From assembly GCA_937897365.1 (NCBI GenBank), contig CALCOP010000155.1, forward strand, positions 1 through 34,906: 34,906 nucleotides of DNA, in the 5' to 3' direction. How positions within the stretch are numbered: position 1 is the first letter of the stretch; each line of letters begins with the position of its first letter. The stretch comes from an uncultured euryarchaeote (lineage in GTDB: Archaea > Thermoplasmatota > Poseidoniia > Poseidoniales > Poseidoniaceae). Made by a program: the position numbers and the translations under genes. The notes under the pieces were generated by a model. It made no database searches. It saw only the letters and a list, made by a program, of their open reading frames with translations, and was not told the DNA's origin. Shown in pieces: positions 15,518-23,410 of this stretch.

Positions 15518-17506
15518 ATGAGGGAAAACTGGCCGCCGGCAAAAATCTCTCTCAACCCTGAGAAAAGAGTATTATTCCTCACAAAAGATCTCAACTTAAT
15601 CAAACAACAATTGTATCATGGATTAAATCTAAGGATGGAAGATTTGACTGTTGACGACTTATTGGATGATATCAATACCGACGTCATGACTCCAGCATGG
15701 GTTTGTTTCGACCACGACCCCTCGGAAATCGCAAAAAACGCTTATGCTGGCTTAATGCATAACGGCATCCGTGTGTTCAATGAAAATGCGCTCAAAAACG
15801 GAAACTTCGAAGTCATCGTATCGGGGCAACGAAAAGGGACGGGTTCTTCGAGAGAAACTGCACCACAGTGTGAGAGATGGGCTGGAATTAACATTGTTAT
15901 CGCTGCGTCATTTGCTCCAATTCATGGGCAGAACAACATTAACCTCGGCCAGTTAATGGGTGACCACGCTATGCTCGAACGATTACAAAATGGCGAGAGT
16001 ATTGATTTAGAAGAATTTACCTCACGATACGATGAAGTGACTCAAATCATTTTGCAAAAGGGGGGGTTGTTTCCTTTTGCTAAAGCACTCAAAAAAGGGA
16101 ATGTTGAATTGCCTGCGATCAAAACTCCCTCACGTCCAATGACAATGGCTGAGAAAATTATCGCTCGCAATCTTGTCGGGCAGAAACAAGGACAGTGCGT
16201 CAAACCTCACGATCCCGTTATCGCTCAAGTGCAAGGCGGGTATTCTCACGAGTTTACGACTGCTCAAGTTCACACATTCCTCAAAGAGGAATATGGTGAA
16301 GATTATACTTTACCAAACCCGAGCAAATTCGCTGTTTTTGAAGATCATTTACTCTATGCACACCACAACCCAAAATTTGTCAAGCACATGGATAAAGTTC
16401 AGACGCTCCGTGATCTACAAGTCGCCTTTCAAAAGCACACTTCTGTTCGAGATTATTCGGCGAAAAATGGTGTTTCACCAGGTATTTGCCATCAAGTTGC
16501 ACGAGAAGAATTTATTGAAGTTGGAGATTTTATTCAAGCGACAGATTCTCACACATGCATGGGTGGAGCAACAAATGCGCTCACATGGGGAGTTGGTGCG
16601 ACTGAATATGCGAACCTCATCAGCGCTGGATTTACTTTTGTCAAAGTCCCGGAATCTATTCGGTTTGAACTCATAGGCGAACTCGCGCATGGATGTACAG
16701 CAAAAGACGTCATTTTGTTTATTCTCGCAGACCACGCAAGGAAGGAATTGACACTCAATCGTAGCATGGAATTTGGTGGCGTGGGGATGGCAAGTCTATC
16801 AGTGGACGAACGAGCAACTCTGTGTAATATGGCAACTGAGTGTTCCGGTCGTACTGGAATTTGCGAAGCGGATGATTTGTTGTTTGAATGGATTATGAAA
16901 GCTCAGCCACATTTAGATCTTGAAACCCAAAAGTCACTCTCGGTTCATCCCGATGAAGGTGCTCAATACCACGGCGGCGTGCACATCATTGACATGTCAC
17001 TTATTCAGCCAATGGTCGCACATCCAGGCAACCCGAACAAAGGAATTCCAAGTGACCCTACCAACGGTGCGAACATCTCAGATATTGGAAGTGTCGCTAT
17101 TGACATCGCATATGGTGGCTCATGCACTGCTGGAAAGGAAGACGACGTTTCCTATTATGCAGTGGTTTGCCAAGCAGCAGAAGATGCTGGTTTAGTCGTT
17201 AAAGACGGCGTGGAATTTTTCATCCAATACGGATCTGGTATTGTGAAGGATTTGGCTGTCCGAAAAGGTTGGCACGACTTGTTTAAGCGCGTTGGTGTCA
17301 AACTCATCGATCCAGGGTGTGGTGCTTGTATTGGGGCAGGTCCCGGCGTATCGATTACTCCTGACCAAGTCACTGTTTCTGCTATCAATCGTAATTTCCA
17401 AGGTAGGTCCGGCCCAGGTAAACTTTACCTGGCAAGTCCGTTAACCGTGGCAGCTTCTGCATTCACCGGAACAATTTCATCGTGGCACGCTGATTTGTTT
17501 AATTAA
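15518..17506 (+). CDS. Aconitase-superfamily hydro-lyase with N-terminal swivel domain
   Basis: The 662-residue enzyme belongs to the aconitase / isopropylmalate dehydratase superfamily. The swivel (LeuD-like) domain is at 48-150, with DINTDVMTPAWVC, the Ser-Arg loop GTGSSRETAP (109-116) and ASFAPIHGQNNINLGQL. The LeuC-like catalytic part starts near 205 (MTMAEKIIARNLV). The 4Fe-4S ligands are present: Cys347 in DSHTCMGG, and Cys601 and Cys604 in PGCGACIGAG. Aconitase A has the swivel last and LeuC/LeuD are separate chains, so the order here resembles AcnB without its N-terminal HEAT-like domain. The citrate, isopropylmalate or homocitrate substrate cannot be settled by eye. A strong ribosome site (GGGGGAGG) precedes ATG 15518. 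Confidence 0.88.
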   Translation: MRENWPPAKISLNPEKRVLFLTKDLNLIKQQLYHGLNLRMEDLTVDDLLDDINTDVMTPAWVCFDHDPSEIAKNAYAGLMHNGIRVFNENALKNGNFEVIVSGQRKGTGSSRETAPQCERWAGINIVIAASFAPIHGQNNINLGQLMGDHAMLERLQNGESIDLEEFTSRYDEVTQIILQKGGLFPFAKALKKGNVELPAIKTPSRPMTMAEKIIARNLVGQKQGQCVKPHDPVIAQVQGGYSHEFTTAQVHTFLKEEYGEDYTLPNPSKFAVFEDHLLYAHHNPKFVKHMDKVQTLRDLQVAFQKHTSVRDYSAKNGVSPGICHQVAREEFIEVGDFIQATDSHTCMGGATNALTWGVGATEYANLISAGFTFVKVPESIRFELIGELAHGCTAKDVILFILADHARKELTLNRSMEFGGVGMASLSVDERATLCNMATECSGRTGICEADDLLFEWIMKAQPHLDLETQKSLSVHPDEGAQYHGGVHIIDMSLIQPMVAHPGNPNKGIPSDPTNGANISDIGSVAIDIAYGGSCTAGKEDDVSYYAVVCQAAEDAGLVVKDGVEFFIQYGSGIVKDLAVRKGWHDLFKRVGVKLIDPGCGACIGAGPGVSITPDQVTVSAINRNFQGRSGPGKLYLASPLTVAASAFTGTISSWHADLFN

Positions 17507-17650
17507 AACGAAAAGTTTGACCACCGTTCAAAAAGCGAACGAACGATGACATTTGTCTTAGACATTTAAGAACCGTCGGTTTTGGTGGTTGCATACCACA
17601 TAGGCCCGATGTCATTCGGACAGAGGAGGACCTTTGCTGGAGGAATACCC

Positions 17651-19744
17651 ATGTCTGGCATCGCTCAAAAACTCGCCTCAAATCAAAAACAAGTTGCTAT
17701 CTCAGAGTTTTTTGAAAAGAATAAGCATTTTCTCGGATTTGATTCTCTTGCGCGTTCGCTTATTACAGCAGTAAAGGAAGCTGTCGACAATGCTTTAGAT
17801 GCATGCGAGGAAGCACGCATTTTACCTACAATCAAGATTCAAATTACGAAACTTGACACGAAAAAAGATATCATTCGCCTCGTTGTTGAAGATAATGGTC
17901 CAGGAATTCCTCAAAAAAGTATTGAGAAAGTATTCGGTCAACTTTTGTTCGGTTCTCGATTCCACGCTATACGACAATCACGTGGACAGCAGGGAATCGG
18001 TATCACCGGTGTGGTGATGTATTGTCAATTGACAACAGGGCGTACAACGCATGTCCGTTCAAAGATTGCAACAGAACCAACGGCTGCCTATGTCGACATC
18101 GGCCTTGACACCCGCAAAAATAAAGCTACAAAAGCCAATGCAGGACGAGAAATTTGGTACCACGAAGACGGAACTGGAAAGGAGCACGGTACAGAGATTA
18201 CCGCTGAAATGAAGGCGAAATATCAGAAAGGTCGGCAAAGTGTTTGGCAATATCTGCGAATGACAAGCATCGTTAATCCACATGCTGAGATTACTTTTGT
18301 CGACCCGGAGGGTGAAACACATCATTGGACTCGGGTCACTGAACGACTACCGACAAAGGTCGAAAGCATCAAACCCCATCCACATGGTATTGAACTGGGT
18401 CAACTTCAGAGAATGGTTGCAGAATCGAAAGACCTGAATCTCAACCATTTCTTACTCAATAATTTCTCAGGCGTCACCAACCGTGCTCGAAAAGAATTGT
18501 GTCAAGCGGCAGAGCTTGAAGGAACGCGAAAAATGAAGACGATTAAAGGCGATGATGTACGCGCCCTGTTGGAGGCTTTTCAGGGAGAACGGCACTTCAA
18601 TGCATTACCAGTTAAATTACTGAAACCACCAACAAACTGTCTCTCACCGATTGAAGAAATGTTGATCAAAAAAGGACTATCGAAAACTATCGACTCGCGA
18701 TTCGCTACCACTCTTACCCGCGTCCCTAGTGTAACACAAGGAAACCCGTTTCAAGTCGAAGTCGGATTAATCTTTGGAGGGACTATGGCGAGCGACAAAC
18801 CAGTCGAAATTCTTCGTTTTGCAAATCGAGTACCGTTGATGTATCAGCAGGGAGGTTGTTTACTCACGAAAGCGATTGAGAGTGTTGATTGGCGACAATA
18901 TGGATTGGAACAAGCAGGTGGAAAGGGCGTACCGAAAGGTCCAGCAGCAATTCTTGTACACTTAGCAAGCACCAACGTTCAGTTTACTTCTGAAGCAAAA
19001 GAAGCGTTGGCAGACAATGCCGAGGTGATGGAAGAAGCAAGAAAGGCAATGCTTGAGATGGGGCGCGGTTTAAGGAAACACTTAGAGAAGAAGAAGAAAA
19101 TGGCAAAAACCAAAGAAAAGTTTGAGCTCATCAATGATATTCTTCCAGCAATTGCTGAAAAATCCGCTCAAATTCTTGAACGTCCAATCCCCGAACTTTC
19201 TGGTTCTATTACCAAAATTATGTCCGCCGTTATTTCAGAATCAACAACTGAATGGAACAAAGAAACCAAACAAACCGATGTGGAAATTGTCTTGTTCAAT
19301 TACACGAGTCGTGTCCGGGCCTATACAATTCTTGCAACATGGCCTGAAAAATCTGGAGCCACCATGGAGAATAATGAAACTGGAGGGCGGAAGGAAGCAC
19401 TCGGAGTTTGGGCGTGGAAACTCGACTCTTTACAGCCAGGAGAGAAGACCACAATTTCCTACAGTTTAGGAGGGTTAGAACGCGGTGACTGGACGGATAC
19501 TGAAATCCTGTTTCGAGGTTCTCAAGACGTCATCGGTGCAACTAAAATGGATGAGAAATTCCTCCAAGAAATACGTCGTCAAGAGCAAATCATGGATGAA
19601 AACGGTGCTACAACCCCGCAAGAGACAAAGAACGAGGAAGCTGCGGAACCCCCGGAAAAGAAAGCTGAGTCTGTTGAAGAGAAAATTGAACCTACAGTAG
19701 CACCTCCAGAAGGCCAACGAACATTATTCGGAGGTGATGTCTGA
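17651..19744 (+). CDS. top6B: DNA topoisomerase VI subunit B
   Basis: This is the ATPase subunit of the type IIB topoisomerase that decatenates and relaxes DNA. GHKL motifs are clear: AVKEAVDNALDACEEA near residue 40, DNGPGIP near 82 and GQQGIGI near 112. A helix-two-turn-helix region follows (about 225-300). The transducer domain has the switch-lysine segment FTSEAKEAL near 449. An Ig-like C-terminal domain (about 540-640), as in Methanosarcina, precedes a Glu-rich tail ending QRTLFGGDV. Length 697 is at the long end for the family. ATG 17651 has GGAGGA eight bases upstream. The stop overlaps the top6A start by one base (TGATG). Confidence 0.95.
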   Translation: MSGIAQKLASNQKQVAISEFFEKNKHFLGFDSLARSLITAVKEAVDNALDACEEARILPTIKIQITKLDTKKDIIRLVVEDNGPGIPQKSIEKVFGQLLFGSRFHAIRQSRGQQGIGITGVVMYCQLTTGRTTHVRSKIATEPTAAYVDIGLDTRKNKATKANAGREIWYHEDGTGKEHGTEITAEMKAKYQKGRQSVWQYLRMTSIVNPHAEITFVDPEGETHHWTRVTERLPTKVESIKPHPHGIELGQLQRMVAESKDLNLNHFLLNNFSGVTNRARKELCQAAELEGTRKMKTIKGDDVRALLEAFQGERHFNALPVKLLKPPTNCLSPIEEMLIKKGLSKTIDSRFATTLTRVPSVTQGNPFQVEVGLIFGGTMASDKPVEILRFANRVPLMYQQGGCLLTKAIESVDWRQYGLEQAGGKGVPKGPAAILVHLASTNVQFTSEAKEALADNAEVMEEARKAMLEMGRGLRKHLEKKKKMAKTKEKFELINDILPAIAEKSAQILERPIPELSGSITKIMSAVISESTTEWNKETKQTDVEIVLFNYTSRVRAYTILATWPEKSGATMENNETGGRKEALGVWAWKLDSLQPGEKTTISYSLGGLERGDWTDTEILFRGSQDVIGATKMDEKFLQEIRRQEQIMDENGATTPQETKNEEAAEPPEKKAESVEEKIEPTVAPPEGQRTLFGGDV

Positions 19745-20841
19745 TGTCGAGAATGCGAACCCCAGAAGAAACGAAAACAGCAATGCATGAAGTTGTAGAA
19801 GAAATGTATGACCGTATTGTAAAGGGGGAACCTCCAACGATGACTCTACCTGTTCGAACAAAGAACAACATCGGTTTTGACAAGAAACTGGGCGTTTACA
19901 AATACGGTAAAAAGAAATCAGTTCGAGATGCGACGAGTCTTGGTTCTGCGAAACAATTGCTTCGTGCCTTGCATGTTGTAGAGTTTATTGAAGAGATGCT
20001 CGATGCAGGAAAATCCTCGACGTTAAGAGAAATGTACTATATTTCAGAAGCTTGGGGAATGGGTAAATTTGGTAGCCAAAATGAATCAAATAACCTTGCC
20101 GAAGATTTAGAAATTGTAACGAAATGTCTGCGTGAAGATTTCAAGTTACGTCCAGAAGAAGACGGAGCTCGTATGATAGGAAACCTCACCTTACGAGAGA
20201 GAAACCGTCGTGGAGAGTGGATGCGAATCAATGCACGAGACGATGTTGGAGATTCTGGATATGGTGTGCCATACAATGTGGAGTTAGAGAAAATTGAATT
20301 GCTTGAGCACGACATTGATTTCATCATGGCCATCGAGACCGGTGGTATGTTTGACCGCTTGATAGAAAACGGATTTGATGAGGCGTATCGATGCGGCCTC
20401 CTCCACCTCAAGGGCCAACCGGCACGTTCAACCCGCAGAATAATGAAAAGAATGAGTGAGGAATGGGATTTGCCTGTTGTCGTTTTCCTTGACGGCGACC
20501 CCTGGTCGTTCAGAATTTTCGCCTCAATAGCTTATGGAGCCATAAAAACGGCTCACATTTCAGAATATTTAGCGACACCATCTGCAACGTATCTCGGTAT
20601 TACCGCAGACGATATTGTCGCATATGATTTACCAAGTGATGACTTATCGAAAAAGGATATTGAAGCACTGAACGCCGAGTTATCTGACCCAAGATTTGCT
20701 GACAGTTGGTGGCAAGAGCAGATTAACATGATGCTTGAACTCAACAAAAAAGCTGAACAGCAATCCCTGGCAAAATACGGATTGGATTTCGTAACTGAAA
20801 CATATCTACCTGAAAAATTAGCTGAACTCGGATTGGCTTGA
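19744..20841 (+). CDS. top6A: DNA topoisomerase VI subunit A (Spo11 homologue)
   Basis: This is the cleavage subunit, homologous to eukaryotic Spo11. The winged-helix domain carries the catalytic tyrosine, Tyr99, in STLREMYYISEAW. The Toprim domain supplies metal ligands Glu198 (AIETGG) and Asp250/Asp252 (VFLDGDPWSFRIF). Length 365 matches the family. It is translationally coupled to top6B. Thermoplasma and close relatives lack Topo VI, so its presence argues for a lineage branching away from Thermoplasmatales. Confidence 0.96.
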   Translation: MSRMRTPEETKTAMHEVVEEMYDRIVKGEPPTMTLPVRTKNNIGFDKKLGVYKYGKKKSVRDATSLGSAKQLLRALHVVEFIEEMLDAGKSSTLREMYYISEAWGMGKFGSQNESNNLAEDLEIVTKCLREDFKLRPEEDGARMIGNLTLRERNRRGEWMRINARDDVGDSGYGVPYNVELEKIELLEHDIDFIMAIETGGMFDRLIENGFDEAYRCGLLHLKGQPARSTRRIMKRMSEEWDLPVVVFLDGDPWSFRIFASIAYGAIKTAHISEYLATPSATYLGITADDIVAYDLPSDDLSKKDIEALNAELSDPRFADSWWQEQINMMLELNKKAEQQSLAKYGLDFVTETYLPEKLAELGLA

Positions 20842-20883
20842 CTCGCGCAAGGATTCATTGAGGATGAGGGCTGAGGGCTTACT

Positions 20884-21924
20884 ATGGCAGGAGAGGTTGC
20901 ACCACGGTCTCCTTGGGCCAAACGTTTAGCAATTGCAGGCGCACTTTTCCTCGTCTTCGGAGCGATTTTAATCAATTCGCAAAACGAAGCAATCGATTCC
21001 ATGTATGACCCAAGAGAGATGTCCCTGGCAGAACTCGGGGAGGGAAATGATCAAAACTTTGAGGTTGAAAAAGGGCAATGCTATATGGCAATCGTAAAAC
21101 AATCAAGTCCAGATGTCACCGTCAGTATAACACCCATCGTCGGTGGTTCAGATGCTGCAAGTGAACCTCTTGAACCAAAATCATGCTTCTCAGATTGGAC
21201 TCCGATGTCCAGTGATGGGACACGTTTCGTAATATTGGAACAGTGGGTGACTGAAGAAAAGAGCGAAATGACCGCCAGCAGTTCGTGTTCCGAAGATTCC
21301 TGTGAAGAATACACAGTTTGGATTACTCAAATAGAAGACACGTGGATGTTCGGTTTTTTTGAATTCCAGAATCTCGTTTTTGGCGTAGGAATCTGCTGCC
21401 TTGGCCTTGTTTTGTTGCCCTTAGCTGGACTGCTTGCTTATTCTGCGCGAAGTAACGCACTTCATGGTACAATCAAAGTTGTAGATAATGACGGGGTGTT
21501 GCTACAATCCTACGATAGCCAAGAAGATTTGATGGCTGCATTGAACGATTCGAACAGCCCGCTGTATCAGGGTGCGGCTACGAATGAACCCCAAGGCGGC
21601 ACTGAAGAGCAGGACGGCTTTGTCGACGGTTCAAGAGATGTTATGCAAGGAACCATGATGACCACAGAACAGGTCTACGGTTTCATGCGAGGGGAAATTC
21701 CCGAAACAACACAAAGGGTCGAGGACCCCTTTGCCGATTCACCCTCTCCTGTTCGGCAACCTGTCAAGAAAAAGGTCGCCAACACATCAGCTATATCTGA
21801 CTGGGACTCAGGTGGTGGAAGCGATGAACAGAACGAGCAAACTCGACCTAAAAAATCGAAACTCAAGGAAGCGAAAAAGGAAAAATCTGGAACAGATGAT
21901 TGGTCGCTTTGGGATGATATGTGA
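20884..21924 (+). CDS. Two-TM membrane protein with Cys-rich extracytoplasmic domain and long cytoplasmic tail
   Basis: TM1 lies at 14-31 and TM2 at about 165-190. The loop between them, predicted outside, is acidic with four or five cysteines (GQCYMAIV, KSCFSDW, SSCSEDSCEEY), likely in disulfides. The cytoplasmic C-terminus of about 155 residues is low-complexity and charged, with an ALNDSNSPLYQG stretch and a Lys-rich patch, and ends DDWSLWDDM. No family recognised. It starts 42 bases after top6A and 9 bases before the next gene, so it may share a transcript with top6BA. Confidence 0.8.
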   Translation: MAGEVAPRSPWAKRLAIAGALFLVFGAILINSQNEAIDSMYDPREMSLAELGEGNDQNFEVEKGQCYMAIVKQSSPDVTVSITPIVGGSDAASEPLEPKSCFSDWTPMSSDGTRFVILEQWVTEEKSEMTASSSCSEDSCEEYTVWITQIEDTWMFGFFEFQNLVFGVGICCLGLVLLPLAGLLAYSARSNALHGTIKVVDNDGVLLQSYDSQEDLMAALNDSNSPLYQGAATNEPQGGTEEQDGFVDGSRDVMQGTMMTTEQVYGFMRGEIPETTQRVEDPFADSPSPVRQPVKKKVANTSAISDWDSGGGSDEQNEQTRPKKSKLKEAKKEKSGTDDWSLWDDM

Positions 21925-21933
21925 GGTTGAGAA

Positions 21934-22548
21934 ATGCGGGAAAGTTACTTTCGTTGGGGCGCTGGAATTCTCTGCTTACTGCTGTTAATTCTACCATCTG
22001 TTCTGCCACCACCAGTGATCGAAGACGGTGCTACAGAAAGTGCAATGCTCCCACCATGTGATGTTGATGAGGGACTGCCTTTCATTGAAAACGACGAGGT
22101 GACCTGCTATTGGGGGATGTCACAAGAAATTCTACCCCTGCCCGAAATTGTCGATGCTGTCGATGTGAAAGTTACAATTTCCTGGGAAAAAAGTGGCGTA
22201 TGGATAGGTATTGCAGAAGCAAGCGAAGCGAATAAATGTACGCTCCAGGATGGATATTATGAATGTGAGAAATACGCAGTAGAACTCGTGGATGGAGGGC
22301 CAAATTCAGGTAACAGTTTCACCTGGGACGCTTCAAGCGGTGATTACCGATTCGTTGCAGGTGGCGACGATACCCAAACATTGCAAGAGTTTGAAGTTGA
22401 ATGGGAATATGAAGCCTCATTTGAAATCTCTCCGGGTCTTTACTATGCCTTCGCCGTATTGCTTGGAATATATGCCAGCCTTGGAATCGCTGGTATCATG
22501 CACCTTATCTCAAAAATAGTCCCCACTGAAAAATCAAAAAACGAATGA
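21934..22548 (+). CDS. Two-TM membrane protein with extracytoplasmic beta-type domain
   Basis: The 204-residue protein has TM1 or an uncleaved signal at 7-27 (WGAGILCLLLLILPSVL) and TM2 at about 169-192 (YAFAVLLGIYASLGIAGIMH). The domain between has four cysteines (PPCDVDE, VTCYWG, NKCTLQ, YYECEKY) and alternating beta-like sequence (VDVKVTISWEKSGVWIGIAE). Layout matches the preceding gene and the protein at 4430-5488, but the tail is short. GAGG precedes ATG 21934 and the gene follows its neighbour by 9 bases. Confidence 0.8.
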   Translation: MRESYFRWGAGILCLLLLILPSVLPPPVIEDGATESAMLPPCDVDEGLPFIENDEVTCYWGMSQEILPLPEIVDAVDVKVTISWEKSGVWIGIAEASEANKCTLQDGYYECEKYAVELVDGGPNSGNSFTWDASSGDYRFVAGGDDTQTLQEFEVEWEYEASFEISPGLYYAFAVLLGIYASLGIAGIMHLISKIVPTEKSKNE

Positions 22549-22572
22549 AAAAATCCTTTTCATAGGTTTTGA

Positions 22573-22590
22573 TTGAAGCGACGCCTTCAA
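22573..22590. promoter_or_regulatory. TTGAAG/CTTCAA inverted repeat upstream of ArsR-like gene
   Basis: Six-base arms TTGAAG and CTTCAA are separated by six bases (CGACGC), 29 bases before the predicted start of the ArsR-like regulator. The arms match the core of the inverted repeats at 10010-10027 and 10394-10413. An autoregulatory operator is possible but unproven. Confidence 0.3.
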
Positions 22591-22618
22591 AGAGTCCCAG
22601 CCTCTAGGTAACTTTGAG

Positions 22619-23383
22619 TTGAGCAGTGTGGAAGATATTGATACCGCCCTAACCTTGCTTCAAAACAAGTTACGTCGCCGAATTCTCGAACGGTTAGTTC
22701 GAGAGCCGCATTACCCAATGCAACTTGCGGAATTACTCGATGTAAGTCAGCAAGCAATCGTCAAACACTTGAAGGAATTAGAACGCGGTAATTTCGTTAC
22801 GAAGATGAAAGTGGCAAGTGAGAAAGGAGGCCCACCGAGAACAATCTACAGCGTTCAACAATCGCTTTCACTGCGAATTGACCTGGGACCGGACCTCTTT
22901 CTTTGTGAACAAAGACAATTGCCTGCCGGAGGCCCAATGCGGCTCTCAAATCGATTACCGAATGCAACTGAAAATGTCGTTCAATCCGTCAGTGGAAGGA
23001 AGAAAATCTCAGTAGGTGAAGGCATGGCTCATATTCAACACTTGAACAGCATTCTTGAAGATATTGATTCACAGCGCGATGCTGTAATCGCTTTACATCA
23101 ACACATCCGCAATCGAATTTCTGCTGGAGTAGATTCTGACTTCGAACATTATGAGCAGCGAACTATGGTTCACAGCCTCATTGAAGCTCCTGAACGGAAA
23201 TTAGACCTCACAAATTTAAGACGCGAATTGCAAATCGGTCAATCCGAAATGGCAAACCTACTCGATGAAGTTCGAAACCGTCTTGAGCGGCAACTCTCTG
23301 ATCGTGCAGGTCAAATCATCGCTGCTCCAAACAACTCAAATCTGCGATTCTGGCTCGGCTCACTCCCTCAAAAGAAGAAGTGA
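22619..23383 (+). CDS. ArsR-like winged-helix transcriptional regulator
   Basis: Residues about 10-85 form an ArsR-type winged helix: LLQNKLRRRILERLVREPHY, then MQLAELLDVSQQAIVKHLKE as recognition helices and a PPRTIYSV wing. The middle is a helical linker (HIQHLNSILEDIDSQRDAVI). Residues about 180-240 look like a second, degenerate winged helix (LRRELQIGQSEMANLLDEVR). This regulator type is common in archaea; the ligand is unknown and no Cys metal site is visible in the DNA-binding part. No ATG fits: TTG 22619 or GTG 22628 is the likely start. It ends 27 bases before the stop of the convergent giant gene. Confidence 0.8.
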   Translation: MSSVEDIDTALTLLQNKLRRRILERLVREPHYPMQLAELLDVSQQAIVKHLKELERGNFVTKMKVASEKGGPPRTIYSVQQSLSLRIDLGPDLFLCEQRQLPAGGPMRLSNRLPNATENVVQSVSGRKKISVGEGMAHIQHLNSILEDIDSQRDAVIALHQHIRNRISAGVDSDFEHYEQRTMVHSLIEAPERKLDLTNLRRELQIGQSEMANLLDEVRNRLERQLSDRAGQIIAAPNNSNLRFWLGSLPQKKK

Positions 23384-23410
23384 TTCATCTCAACGAGAGT
23401 CTCACCCTCA

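Noticed and set aside
19718..19744. PCNA- or clamp-binding motif at the Top6B C-terminus (QRTLFGG)
   Set aside because: It resembles a bacterial beta-clamp motif but lacks the aromatic pair of the archaeal PIP box; too weak to call.
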